From Candidatus Limnocylindrales bacterium (GTDB taxonomy: Bacteria; Desulfobacterota; Binatia; UBA1149; CAITLU01), in the NCBI GenBank assembly GCA_035626395.1, contig DASPNR010000001.1, positions 1-42,256 on the forward strand: 42,256 bases of DNA, written 5' to 3'. Made by a program: the position numbers and the translations under genes. Positions 1 to 8,031 of the stretch are shown here, one piece after another. The notes below the pieces were generated by a model. It ran no database searches. It was not told where the DNA came from and worked only from the letters and a program-made list of their open reading frames with translations. Positions within the stretch are counted from its first letter, which is position 1; each line of letters begins with the position of its first letter.

Positions 1-144
1 CGCGCTCACGGTGCCGCCACGAATCGCGCTCACGGTGCCGCCCCAAATCTCGCTCACGGTGCCGCCACAAATCGCGCTCACGGTGCCGCCACAAATCTCG
101 CTCACGGTGCCGCCACGAATCGCGCTCACGGTGCCGCCACAAAT
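1..144. repeat. 24-bp coding minisatellite, left arm
   Basis: Six tandem 24-bp units (core CGCTCACGGTGCCGCC on the plus strand) follow one another without spacers. They vary mainly at two positions, which change the second and eighth residues of the encoded octapeptide. Every unit keeps the reading frame. The same repeat is at the right end of the window. Confidence 0.95.
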
Positions 145-540
145 CGCGTTGATAACCATCGAATGCGCCGATTCAACCTTCGCGCCGGGCGCGATGATGA
201 ACTGACCGCCGATGAGCAACTGCACGTCGCCTTCGACGATGATGGACTTGATGTAGGCGCGGAGCTTGTCGGTCACCGCGACCTTCATGTCGTCGTCGAA
301 CCACTCGGGCGTCCGTTCTTCGTCGATCCGGAGCTTGTATTCGTCGACCAAGTGGGCCTTGTCCATGGACGAGGGCGTGAACTCGACGCGGGCGAAGTAG
401 AGGCGCGCCTTGGCGGTGTCGTTCAGCTTGTGGATGACGCAAAGCTCGGAATGGCTCTCGGTCCACGGAGACATGAGGAGCTTGAAACCGCCTTTGGCTG
501 ACTCGTCCTTGAGGACGATGGCGCTTTTGAATTGGCACAT
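1..540 (-). CDS. Repeat protein, N-terminal part (runs off left edge)
   Basis: The frame opens at the ATG at 538-540 (MCQFKSAIVL) and stays open to position 1. Residues 1-130 form a globular domain that I recall from uncharacterised phage and bacterial proteins ending in short tandem repeats. From about residue 133 the protein becomes six copies of an eight-residue repeat, I-x-G-G-T-V-S-(A/E), with x being C, R or W, encoded by a 24-bp minisatellite at 1-144. The C-terminus lies at the other end of the window (42109-42256). It sits just downstream of the RHH regulator gene and is followed by small unknown genes in the same leftward operon. Repeats of this kind can form a beta-solenoid, which is inference. 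No enzyme motif is visible. Confidence 0.8.
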   Translation of the reverse strand, partial: MCQFKSAIVLKDESAKGGFKLLMSPWTESHSELCVIHKLNDTAKARLYFARVEFTPSSMDKAHLVDEYKLRIDEERTPEWFDDDMKVAVTDKLRAYIKSIIVEGDVQLLIGGQFIIAPGAKVESAHSMVINAICGGTVSAIRGGTVSEICGGTVSAICGGTVSEIWGGTVSAIRGGTVSA

Positions 541-560
541 GGGGAAGCTGGGTTAGGTGT

Positions 561-821
561 TCACCGCGCCCGGCGCGCGGCGCGGGTGAGGGTGGCGACA
601 ACGTCGACGCCCTTGGATTGGGCCTCCCGGACAACTTCCATGACCTGTCCGTCGGGCCTGCCGTGGTTGGCAAGATAGCGGGGGACGTAGTCCTCGACGG
701 CCATCCGAACAAGCGCCCCTTCCCGCACCCCGAACCGCTTGTAAGCCTCCTCCAATAACCCCTTCGAGTTAGGCGTAATTTTGGCGCTCACAGGCACCGT
801 AAACCCCGAGTCGTCGTTCAT
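561..821 (-). CDS. Ribbon-helix-helix (Arc/MetJ-like) regulator, putative
   Basis: An 86-residue protein. An amphipathic strand (VPVSAKITPN) is followed by two predicted helices ending EDYVPRYL, the arrangement of ribbon-helix-helix DNA-binding domains (residues about 8-45). The remaining basic tail ends in RAARRAR. I use the ATG at 821; a GTG at 830 is possible and would put the first ACTAGGAA repeat over the start codon. It heads the leftward accessory operon and is divergent from another RHH-like gene at 907. This arrangement, and the iterated sites between them, suggest autoregulation. The DNA-binding role is inferred from fold pattern only. Confidence 0.7.
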   Translation of the reverse strand: MNDDSGFTVPVSAKITPNSKGLLEEAYKRFGVREGALVRMAVEDYVPRYLANHGRPDGQVMEVVREAQSKGVDVVATLTRAARRAR

Positions 822-828
822 CGGGTCC

Positions 829-879
829 ACTAGGAATACTAGGAATCTTTAGTAGTCAATAAAAAAGTTTCCCTAGTAT
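829..879. promoter_or_regulatory. Iterated operator in divergent RHH control region
   Basis: ACTAGGAAT occurs twice in tandem (829-837, 838-846). A perfect 8-bp inverted match is formed by ATACTAGG at 837-844 and CCTAGTAT at 872-879. The rightward -10-like TAGTAT (874-879) lies inside the right arm, and a leftward TTGACT lies at 854-859. The AT-rich stretch between two divergent DNA-binding-protein genes is a likely operator/promoter. RHH proteins typically bind short iterated sites; the link to either protein is inference. Confidence 0.55.
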
Positions 880-906
880 ACGGATCGCGCGTTTTCTGAT
901 GCGCAA

Positions 907-1248
907 ATGCCACGCCGAGGCGACACGGTCTACGATGACAGCATCAGCGTCAAAATCACCAAGGCGCAGCGCGCGGAGTTTATCGCCGCAGTTCAGAGGA
1001 TCGGGAGTACCGAGCCACTAGTCCTTCGTGATCTGATAAACTCTTTCGTCAAAGCGGTGACGATGGGGGTTGCCCTCCGCGTCGGCCACATGGCGATTGT
1101 GCCCACTGAGGGGCTTAACGGATCTAACTCGAATCCACCCTCCGCGCCCGACGCGGAGAAGTTGAAAGAGATCGTCGACATGCTCTACGCAGAAGTTCGA
1201 GCAAGAACGGGACGCGGTCGGAAGCGCGAAGGCCGCGACCGTGATTAG
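907..1248 (+). CDS. Second RHH-like DNA-binding protein, divergent
   Basis: A 113-residue protein. Residues about 11-48 show a short strand (DSISVKITKAQ) and two helices ending INSFVKAV, compatible with a ribbon-helix-helix domain. A longer C-terminal region contains a helix (EKLKEIVDMLYAEV) and ends in an Arg/Lys-rich tail. It is transcribed away from the RHH gene at 561-821 across a 75-bp region carrying repeated ACTAGGAA sites. It could be the lytic-side regulator of the switch, but nothing in the sequence fixes that. Confidence 0.6.
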   Translation: MPRRGDTVYDDSISVKITKAQRAEFIAAVQRIGSTEPLVLRDLINSFVKAVTMGVALRVGHMAIVPTEGLNGSNSNPPSAPDAEKLKEIVDMLYAEVRARTGRGRKREGRDRD

Positions 1249-1294
1249 AAGCGCGATACCGTCGAACCAAGCGAAGCGCGTCGGAGGGACTGAT

Positions 1295-1474
1295 ATGCTG
1301 TTTTACGAACCTAGCCAAACCGCTTCTCAGGAAGCGTGCGCCCTGGGGCTGGGGCGCAGACGAGGTTTTGGAACCCATGTCCGACCGTCAGGCTTTTCCC
1401 GATGGGGAGGCGAGGAAAAACACGGTAGGGAGAATTTACTACGACGCGTTAACACGCATCGGGTCATTTTGTGA
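1295..1474 (+). CDS. Small ORF of unknown function (59 aa), doubtful
   Basis: An ATG at 1295 is preceded by GGAGGG with good spacing and opens 59 codons ending TGA. The product (MLFYEPSQTASQ, then Arg/Gly-rich) resembles nothing I recognise. It fills the otherwise empty 240-bp interval between 1248 and 1488. The composition is basic and could be chance. Confidence 0.3.
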   Translation: MLFYEPSQTASQEACALGLGRRRGFGTHVRPSGFSRWGGEEKHGRENLLRRVNTHRVIL

Positions 1475-1487
1475 ATAACTTCGCCCC

Positions 1488-1799
1488 ATGTTCACCGCCG
1501 CTTTGATCGTTCTGGCGCTGGTTCTGATCGGAATTTGGGTAAGACTTGGGGCTGTTCATGTCGCCCATGAACAGGGGTTGCTCGCTATCGCTGCGGAACT
1601 GCGCGCGCTTCGGGCAAAGCTGGAGCAGGCTGAGAACGCTTCTTGGGCCGCCGGGGATGACGTACGGCGGGCAGTCGAGGACGCATCGTCGAAGATTCTG
1701 AAAGCCGTGAATGCCGAACATGAGATGCGATTCGCACCTGAGCCACTTGGGCGTCCGCATCAGCGCCCGCGCGCGCCGCAGGAAGCCACTTCCCCATGA
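1488..1799 (+). CDS. Small membrane-anchored coiled-coil protein
   Basis: A 103-residue protein with a single N-terminal membrane segment (residues about 3-20, ALIVLALVLIGIWV). It is followed by a heptad-rich helix (residues about 30-80, AELRALRAKLEQAENA) and a Pro-rich tail. The topology resembles small phage anchors or i-spanin-like proteins, but there is no diagnostic motif. Its TGA overlaps the ATG of the next gene (ATGA), which supports this strand over the long overlapping minus-strand frames. Confidence 0.55.
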   Translation: MFTAALIVLALVLIGIWVRLGAVHVAHEQGLLAIAAELRALRAKLEQAENASWAAGDDVRRAVEDASSKILKAVNAEHEMRFAPEPLGRPHQRPRAPQEATSP

Positions 1800-2221
1800 G
1801 CAACGCCATCGAGCAACGCCTCGCCGCCCTGTCGCAGCGCGAGCAACAACTGGAAACCGAGCTGCGCGACGTGCGCATTCGCCTAAGCGAGCTCCGGGCG
1901 CTGGCCGCACCGAACGGAGCGGCGCCAGTCGTAGCCCCTGCGCTCCCGGTCGCAGCTAGGTCCGCAGACGCGCCGGTCATCTATGCTCCGCGCCCGCTGG
2001 CGCCTCGAGGCGCCCTGGAGGCCGCCGTTCGCGCCGTGTTCACGAAGAACCCCGGAAAGAAGCTGTCGAATAACGAGGTGCGCCGCTTGGTTGCTGATGG
2101 CGGCTTTCCGTACCGGCTCGACGCGCAGAACGTGAGCCCAGTGCTAAAGCAGCTCACAAAAGAACGGTTTTTAAAGCGCGAGGGCAGGCACCAGTTCACG
2201 ACCTACGTTCACAAGCCCTGA
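1796..2221 (+). CDS. Coiled-coil plus winged-helix-like protein
   Basis: A 141-residue protein. Residues 1-40 form a coiled coil (QREQQLETELRDVRIRLSEL), followed by an Ala/Pro linker. A C-terminal domain from about residue 70 contains AVRAVFTKNPGKKLSNNEVR and ends KREGRHQFTTY, a pattern typical of winged-helix DNA-binding domains with a beta wing. It is coupled to the upstream gene by a 4-base overlap and ends the short rightward operon. A regulatory role is inference. Confidence 0.55.
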   Translation: MSNAIEQRLAALSQREQQLETELRDVRIRLSELRALAAPNGAAPVVAPALPVAARSADAPVIYAPRPLAPRGALEAAVRAVFTKNPGKKLSNNEVRRLVADGGFPYRLDAQNVSPVLKQLTKERFLKREGRHQFTTYVHKP

Positions 2222-2255
2222 GTGCGACGCCGGTTTCGCGTTAGGGCCGTAACGG

Positions 2256-2528
2256 CTATTTCGTGGGCTTGTCTAGCGCGATTTGGGAAAGGATGTCGTT
2301 AGCCTCCACCTTGGCCCTCTCGTGAGCAGACGGCCGGGAAAGCACTTCCAGCGCGAGTCCGCGCGCCAGATGGTTCAACGACGTCGCGATGTTCTCCAGC
2401 TTCTCGTCCCGCTTCCCGTCCCGCCACATGAACCAGATGAGCACGGGGGCCAAGATACCGGCCTGCGCCATGCCCGTCCATACCGGCTCGGGGATTTGCG
2501 CGATGAATAGGATGAGGCGATCGCTCAC
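2256..2528 (-). CDS. Holin-like small membrane protein
   Basis: A 90-residue protein with one membrane segment (residues about 20-37, AQAGILAPVLIWFMW). A charged, helical cytoplasmic tail follows (WRDGKRDEKLENIATSLNHL). This topology is common among short phage holins or holin-like proteins of the BhlA/UviB type. The GTG start at 2526-2528 overlaps the TGA of the lipoprotein gene upstream (GTGA). It is the last gene of the leftward late operon, where lysis genes are expected. Function is inferred from topology and position. Confidence 0.5.
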   Translation of the reverse strand: MSDRLILFIAQIPEPVWTGMAQAGILAPVLIWFMWRDGKRDEKLENIATSLNHLARGLALEVLSRPSAHERAKVEANDILSQIALDKPTK

Positions 2529-2803
2529 GGCTTGTCGTCTTTCTCCCGCGGCCGCTTCTGGGTGTAGTCCTTGACTCGCGTTTCGTGGGAAAAACCCGGA
2601 AAGCTGACCTTCCACTCGGCCGCCTCGGCATTCAGCGTGGTTTCCGTGACCTTAACCCCCGTGGCCGTCGCCTCCACCACGACCCCCATGCTGGCCGTCC
2701 GGGAGTGGATTTCAGAATCCTTCAGGTTTGGAAGCCGCCTCACGCAGCCGACCGCGCACAGCGCCCCCAGCAGATTCACGACGGCAATCGTTCCTGACTT
2801 CAT
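2525..2803 (-). CDS. Putative lipoprotein (o-spanin-like?)
   Basis: A 92-residue protein. Lys3 and a hydrophobic stretch lead into a lipobox-like AVGC at about residues 16-19, so the mature product would be a lipid-anchored protein of about 74 residues. I choose the ATG at 2801-2803, because the longer frame from 2845 would bury the signal. It lies between the last ejection-type protein and the holin-like gene, which suggests a lysis (outer-membrane spanin) role. It is longer and less Pro-rich than typical Rz1 proteins. Confidence 0.5.
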   Translation of the reverse strand: MKSGTIAVVNLLGALCAVGCVRRLPNLKDSEIHSRTASMGVVVEATATGVKVTETTLNAEAAEWKVSFPGFSHETRVKDYTQKRPREKDDKP

Positions 2804-2857
2804 CGGGTTGTGAGACAAGCCAAGGGACAAGCCTTCGCTTGGCAATTACAATTTTGG

Positions 2858-4636
2858 TTATTGTTTGCGGGGAAACTCGGTCTGGAGGAACTGCAAAAAC
2901 CCATTCGGCTCGTTCCGCGAATCCGCCTCGATGCTCATGCGCGCGAATTGTGCGAGATTATCCGGCATGCGGCGCCCGTGATTAGGCTGCGCCATGAAGC
3001 GCTGGTACGGCTGCGACAGGATCATGTTCCGCATCGGCCCCGTCGCTGCGAACATCGCCGCCGCTGCCATTCCCTGCGGGGCGCCGCTCGCCGCCGCCGT
3101 GGCCGTGCCGAAGGGCAAAAGCTGGTTCACGCCGGCCGTTGGAGTGCTCGCCGCGTCTCTCATGCTCGAGCGAAACGGCGCGCTCTGCTGCGTCTGCGCA
3201 ATCGTGCGCAAGTTTCCCGTCAGTGGGCGCCCCTTGTCCAGCGAACGCCCGAGCAGCGGTGCTGACACGTTCGCGTCGCCGAGATTCAGCGCCTTCTCGA
3301 TCTCGTACGCCTTAGCGATCTTTCGGCGAGATTCCTTCAACTGCCGCGCCAGGTCATCGCGGCCAATTTTCTGCGCCGCAATCTGGATTTTCTCCTCCAA
3401 TTCCTCCGAAAGCGCCTCCGCCGCGACCGCCTTTTCCAAATCCTCTGGGCGCCCGTTGCGGAAGTGGGAATTGTAGTAGAGTTGCGCGTCGTGCCGGGCC
3501 TTCTTGAGGGCGTCCACATCCGCCGCGGCCTTTATCGCAAGCTCGCTCTGCTCCTGCACGTATTTCGGGTCCGAGCGCAGGATTTCGAGCTCGTGCTGGT
3601 TCGTGGCCGTGAGGGCGCTTTTCCGCTCAAGCGCGTCCAAGTCGGCCTTCGCTTTCGTGGCCATTTCGGAAATCTCCTGGTACGGCTTGGCTGCATTCGC
3701 ACGCACCTGTCGCAAGGTCGCTTCGGTGAGTTGCGCCGTGACCGGGAGGCCAAGCTCCTTTTTCGCCAGGGCGTTCGTGATTTCCTGATTACGCGCTACG
3801 GCCTCCTGAGCCGTCGCCGCCTTTCCGGCAATGCTCTCAAAGAGTTTGTTGACGCGCGAGGGGTCGATCCGCGACGGAGGTACGACATACCCGGCGGCCT
3901 GCGCCTCGCGGATCGTTCGATCAACGACCGCGTTTTGCATCTCGCGAAACTCAACCGCGGCCGAACGGACGCCCTTGTCGAGTTTTGAAGCAACCGCCGT
4001 CCCAAGGACTCCTGCACCCGCGGCTGTCGCTCCTTCCGCCAGTGTCGGCATCCGCCCTTCCGAAACGAGCGTCTCCGTTGCCTTGGCGGCCACATTCCCA
4101 CCGGCCTGCTTCGCCCCCTCCTTGGCCACCTGCCGCACCGAGGCGGCTGCCAGCGGGCCGCCAGGGACGGCGCCGGCGACGCCAGCACCAAGGGCCTTCC
4201 CTACGTTGAAAGGGTTCCCGCGCCGTAGTTGGCCGACCGCGTTCCCGGCGGCGCCCCCGATGAACCCACCCACCGGCACCGTGACTGGCGCGAACGGGCC
4301 GCCTGCCGCTCCCACGGCCTGCCCGACGGCCGCCCCGCCGCCCTCCAGCCCCGCGTCAACGACCGCTCCGGCCATCCGCTTCGCCGGCTCCTTCGAGTAG
4401 GGGAGGAAGTTCCGGAAAAGCATCGCCGCGCGCTCCCCCGCGCCGCCCTGAGCCCATTGCTGGCGCTGTGCCTGGATCTTCGGATCAGCCGGCGGACCAG
4501 CGACGGGACGCGCCGCCGGAGCGGCCGTCTGCGCGCGCATACGCCGAATCTCCGTCGCCAAAATCTGCGCGTCCTCCGTGTTGCCGGCGGCATCGGCCTT
4601 CACCAGCGCCGCCTCAAGCTCTTTGAGCGTGGCCAT
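2858..4636 (-). CDS. Internal virion / ejection-type protein
   Basis: A 592-residue protein. It begins with a two-helix pattern (LKELEAALVKADAAGNTEDA) that I associate with large phage virion proteins ejected with DNA. A long Gly/Ala-rich hydrophobic part follows (about 85-220, for example GGFIGGAAGNAVGQL), which could insert in a membrane. The rest is a long helical region (about 230-470) and a variable C-terminus. It is third in a run of three large virion proteins after the tail genes, the usual place for internal core or ejection proteins in podoviruses. Its ATG overlaps the stop of the preceding gene. Confidence 0.6.
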   Translation of the reverse strand: MATLKELEAALVKADAAGNTEDAQILATEIRRMRAQTAAPAARPVAGPPADPKIQAQRQQWAQGGAGERAAMLFRNFLPYSKEPAKRMAGAVVDAGLEGGGAAVGQAVGAAGGPFAPVTVPVGGFIGGAAGNAVGQLRRGNPFNVGKALGAGVAGAVPGGPLAAASVRQVAKEGAKQAGGNVAAKATETLVSEGRMPTLAEGATAAGAGVLGTAVASKLDKGVRSAAVEFREMQNAVVDRTIREAQAAGYVVPPSRIDPSRVNKLFESIAGKAATAQEAVARNQEITNALAKKELGLPVTAQLTEATLRQVRANAAKPYQEISEMATKAKADLDALERKSALTATNQHELEILRSDPKYVQEQSELAIKAAADVDALKKARHDAQLYYNSHFRNGRPEDLEKAVAAEALSEELEEKIQIAAQKIGRDDLARQLKESRRKIAKAYEIEKALNLGDANVSAPLLGRSLDKGRPLTGNLRTIAQTQQSAPFRSSMRDAASTPTAGVNQLLPFGTATAAASGAPQGMAAAAMFAATGPMRNMILSQPYQRFMAQPNHGRRMPDNLAQFARMSIEADSRNEPNGFLQFLQTEFPRKQ

Positions 4637-5943
4637 CAGCGGTATTTCTTGAGAATGTCGTCAACCGTCTTCGACTCTTCGCCCGTCTGTTTCAGGTCCG
4701 ACTTCAGGAATTTGGAAATCGGGTTGTCGCGGTAGAACTGCTGATTGTCCTTCGCGGTGACCGCACGATCGCTCGCCTCGATGTCCGCGAAATACTCGCC
4801 TCTCGCGATCTCGCGCCGGGCAACCGCGTCCATGAAGTCCATGATGTAGCTTGCGCCTTTGGCCGAGTCCGTGAACTTCGCAACGGTGTTGGCCAGGAGC
4901 TCGCGTTCCGGCTGCGTGATCTGGCCTTGGCCCTTGAGGCGAGCCGCCGCCGTGACCGCCATGTCGGCATAAGCCGTCTGCAAGGTCTCCGACTTCGACG
5001 TGTCGAAGACGGGCTTGTCGCCCGGAACGAGGAAGTTGATTGCCTGCTGAAGGGCGCGAACCGTCGTTTCGCCACGGCCCTGCTTCGTGTCCTGCTCGAG
5101 CAACGCACGCGCGCGCGAGGTCTGGTCGAGCGTTTCCTGGTATTGCTGGGCCTTCCCAATGACCTCCTGAACCATCGCGGCCATGGCCTTCGACCGCTCC
5201 TCCTTGTACGCCTTTTCCGCCGCCTCTTCTGCGCTCGGGTAGGGGCGCGGGGTCTGGGAAACCGGGCCCTCGGCAAACTTCTTTCCGGTCGTGGCGTCGT
5301 ACGTGACCTCGATGGGCTCGCCCCTCGGTCCGGACTGGCGAACGCGCTCAAGGACCATCGTGTCCTTCGGCTTCGCGGCCGCGATCTCCTTCTGCGCTTG
5401 AATCTGCGCCAAGGTCTCGGGGGCCGGCGCCTGCCCGGTAGCCTGCGCGAGCTGTGCCGCCTGCGCCATAAACGGGTTCTGGGCCATCTGCTGCTGCATC
5501 CGGTCCTGAACCTGCGGAGCGTAGACGCCGCGGCCGACACCCTGGCTCATCTGCTGGAACTGCCGCAGTCGCTCCAATTGCGCCTGCTGCTGCTGAGCGC
5601 GCTGGATCTCCAATTGACGCATCTGCGCCTGCTGCTGCTGCTCTTGCAGCTTGGTTTGAAGGATCGTGTTCTCCAGCGCCCCTTGCAGACGGTTGTAGCG
5701 CGCTTCGGGCGACTCCTTCGGATCGACCGAAAGGAACTGTTTAACCGACTCCTCGCCGCCGAACTTCTCCGGATTGTTCTTGATGAAGCTCTCCGTGGCC
5801 TTCGCCTTAGAGAGGAAAACGTTGTTCTGCTCGTTGCGCCTCTGCCTAGCCTCGATGAAACGGCCGATCCCGGCGCCGAGGTCACTAATCCCGCGCCCGA
5901 GCAACTGACCGCTGATGTCCTGGACTCCTGGTGCGTATGGCAT
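4636..5943 (-). CDS. Gln-rich internal virion protein, putative
   Basis: A 435-residue protein. Residues about 95-130 are extremely Gln-rich and coiled-coil-like (KLQEQQQQAQMRQLEIQRAQ). A helical C-terminal half (about 255-400) contains an LxGQGQITQPERELL segment found in phage structural or ejection proteins. There is no catalytic motif. It sits between two other large virion proteins with 1-4 bp gaps, so co-translation is likely. An internal virion or injection role is inferred from position and composition. Confidence 0.55.
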   Translation of the reverse strand: MPYAPGVQDISGQLLGRGISDLGAGIGRFIEARQRRNEQNNVFLSKAKATESFIKNNPEKFGGEESVKQFLSVDPKESPEARYNRLQGALENTILQTKLQEQQQQAQMRQLEIQRAQQQQAQLERLRQFQQMSQGVGRGVYAPQVQDRMQQQMAQNPFMAQAAQLAQATGQAPAPETLAQIQAQKEIAAAKPKDTMVLERVRQSGPRGEPIEVTYDATTGKKFAEGPVSQTPRPYPSAEEAAEKAYKEERSKAMAAMVQEVIGKAQQYQETLDQTSRARALLEQDTKQGRGETTVRALQQAINFLVPGDKPVFDTSKSETLQTAYADMAVTAAARLKGQGQITQPERELLANTVAKFTDSAKGASYIMDFMDAVARREIARGEYFADIEASDRAVTAKDNQQFYRDNPISKFLKSDLKQTGEESKTVDDILKKYR

Positions 5944-5946
5944 GGT

Positions 5947-8028
5947 TTAACCCGGGACGATTCCGCCAAGCATGGACATGAACGAGCCCCAGAGGGCCGA
6001 GCGGTTGTTCCTTCCGGAAATCTTGTTCGCCTGATCCGCGTTGAAATTCGTGTTGTAGAGGTCAGACGCGTACGAATTGAACGGGTTTGTCTGGTTGTAC
6101 ACATTCCCCAACTGCCCGGTCGTCGCCCCGCTCGTACCGAAAATACCCGCGTTCGTGCCCTGGTTCGCCGACGTGCGGCCGAGCACGCCCTGATACGGGT
6201 CGAACGACGTGCCGGCGAAGTTCTGAAACGCCTGCTGCAAACGTTGATCCTCGAACTGGCGCCGCTGCATCTCCGCCTGATCGACGTAACCGAGGTTCGC
6301 GAACTGTTGTTGCAAGCCCTGCCGGTTGAAATCGCCGTACTGGAGGGCCTGATTATTGCGGGTGATGTCTGCCTGCTGGTTCGCGAGCGCTCCCTGTTGG
6401 TTGAGTTGGTTCGTCGCGAGCTGCGCCTGCTGGTTCGCCATTCCTGCGTTGAGACCGAGCTGGGCGTAATTGAGCCCCATCCCCTGATTGGCGAGGTCGG
6501 CCTGCAAGCCCATGCCAGCGTAGTTCTGCGCCGCGTTCGAGTAGCCAAGTGCGTTCGCGAACCCCTGCTGGCGCTGGCCGAATCCCGTCGCGTCGACCGA
6601 CTGAGCGAATGCGCGCCGCTCCGCCTCGCGCTGACGCGCCACCGCATCGCGGTTCAAAACCTCCTGACCGATGGCCGCGTTGCTGTTAATGAGTCCGCGC
6701 GCCGCGAATGCCTCGCGCGCGGCCTGCGTCGCGTCGCGCGTTTCCTCCGCAGACAAACCGCGCCCGAGCTGCAATCCCTGCAACGCCTGTTGCTCGAGTG
6801 TGCGCTGGATGTCGCTTCCGGTGTAGCCCAAAGACCCCATCGCGCTCTGCAAGCCGGCGTCCGAGGTGGCCGCGCGGACATTGTTGTAGGAATTGGGCGC
6901 CCCCACCGTGGGCATCGCGAAGTTGCTCCCGACATCACGAATCTGACCGCTTTGGAGAGGTGCGAACCCCTGCTGGGCAATCCCCGCCATCTGGTTGTAT
7001 GCGGCCGTCGGAGCGACGCCTTGGAGTGCCCGATCCGAGATGACGTTGCGATAACCGTAAAGCTGCGGGTTGGCGTCCTGGTAGAGCTGTTGCGCCATGC
7101 CGCCCAAATTGCGCACGTCATTGAGGTCGGCCGTTCGCTGCGCCGTGTTCGCCCGCTGGCTCTGCTCACTCGCCGCCTGCGTGAGCGCCTGATTGATGCC
7201 CATGAGGCCGCCACCTCGTTGGATTGCAGCCTGATCGAGGTAGGTGGAAGTGTTGACCGCCTGGTCAAGCCACTGTTGGCCGCCGCCCGCGCCCCAGCCG
7301 CCGGCATCTTGGTAGCCCTGCCAAAACTCGGTGTTGCGGGTCGGCTGACCCTCGGCGTTCAAGCCGAAGAACTGGCCCACGTCCACCGAGCCGAACAGGG
7401 AATTACGGAGGAGATTTAAGTCCGTGTTTACGTACTTCGGCGCCCACTCGTTGTACGCGGCCCACTGATCGGGCGCCAACGCGATCTGCGCCTGGAGGGT
7501 GTTGGCCCCTTCCGAGTAGAGGTCGCGCATCCCTTCGGGCGTGTTCATCGTTGGAAGAGAGGCCGTCTGGGGTGTTGACGCCGTGCTTCGCATCATACCC
7601 ATCGCAACAGGCGGAGGAACCGTCGGAGTCTGAACCGGCGTCTGCGAAGGGACGGAGGGAGCGATGGGCGGCGGATTGAATTGCGCCGGCGGAGGTGCGA
7701 CTGGAACGGAAGGTGCCGAAACGGGCGGCGGTGGCTCGGGATCTCCGTACAGTTCGGCTTGCTGCGCCGCGGTGACCGAATTGACGGGCGCGTACGACTC
7801 GGCTCCCGGCGTGGCCGAATAGCCGGAACCGAGGGTGCTTTGAACCATCCCAACGAGACCATCCGCGGTGATGTTTCCACCGTATCCGGCGTTGGTCTGA
7901 TTCGCCAGGCGCACAGCCTCTTGCACCTCCGGCGGCGCGTCCGGGTCCACCTCCAAAATCTGGCGATTAACCCCTGGCGTGTTCGTCGGTACGCTCCGAA
8001 AGCGGATATAGTCGTTGATTGAGGCCAT
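5947..8028 (-). CDS. Large Ala/Gln/Asn-rich virion protein
   Basis: A 693-residue protein. A short N-terminal domain is followed by a strongly Pro-rich linker (about 97-145). A long helical region contains repeated Gln/Asn/Ala motifs such as LNQQGALANQQADITRNNQ, and the C-terminus is a hydrophobic Gly-rich tail (LWGSFMSMLGGIVPG). The segment AREAFAARGLINSNAAIGQE is the kind found in large proteins of short-tailed and metagenomic phages, usually annotated as internal virion protein. The position after the nozzle and decoration-like gene supports a virion role. Confidence 0.55.
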   Translation of the reverse strand: MASINDYIRFRSVPTNTPGVNRQILEVDPDAPPEVQEAVRLANQTNAGYGGNITADGLVGMVQSTLGSGYSATPGAESYAPVNSVTAAQQAELYGDPEPPPPVSAPSVPVAPPPAQFNPPPIAPSVPSQTPVQTPTVPPPVAMGMMRSTASTPQTASLPTMNTPEGMRDLYSEGANTLQAQIALAPDQWAAYNEWAPKYVNTDLNLLRNSLFGSVDVGQFFGLNAEGQPTRNTEFWQGYQDAGGWGAGGGQQWLDQAVNTSTYLDQAAIQRGGGLMGINQALTQAASEQSQRANTAQRTADLNDVRNLGGMAQQLYQDANPQLYGYRNVISDRALQGVAPTAAYNQMAGIAQQGFAPLQSGQIRDVGSNFAMPTVGAPNSYNNVRAATSDAGLQSAMGSLGYTGSDIQRTLEQQALQGLQLGRGLSAEETRDATQAAREAFAARGLINSNAAIGQEVLNRDAVARQREAERRAFAQSVDATGFGQRQQGFANALGYSNAAQNYAGMGLQADLANQGMGLNYAQLGLNAGMANQQAQLATNQLNQQGALANQQADITRNNQALQYGDFNRQGLQQQFANLGYVDQAEMQRRQFEDQRLQQAFQNFAGTSFDPYQGVLGRTSANQGTNAGIFGTSGATTGQLGNVYNQTNPFNSYASDLYNTNFNADQANKISGRNNRSALWGSFMSMLGGIVPG

Positions 8029-8031
8029 GGG

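Noticed and set aside
1..144. CRISPR-like repeats at the window ends
   Set aside because: The 24-bp units are adjacent with no spacers, keep a reading frame and lie inside a coding gene.
1464..1980. Two overlapping minus-strand ORFs (148 and 131 residues)
   Set aside because: Arg/Ala-rich shadows of the plus-strand pair, which has a membrane segment, coiled coils and an ATGA junction.
2222..2255. Terminator between convergent genes
   Set aside because: Only a 4-bp GCCG/CGGC stem with a short loop and no T run; too weak to call.
4927..7419. 830-residue plus-strand open frame
   Set aside because: It is antisense to two clearly virion-type proteins, is extremely Leu/Arg-rich and crosses a real gene boundary; a GC-rich shadow.
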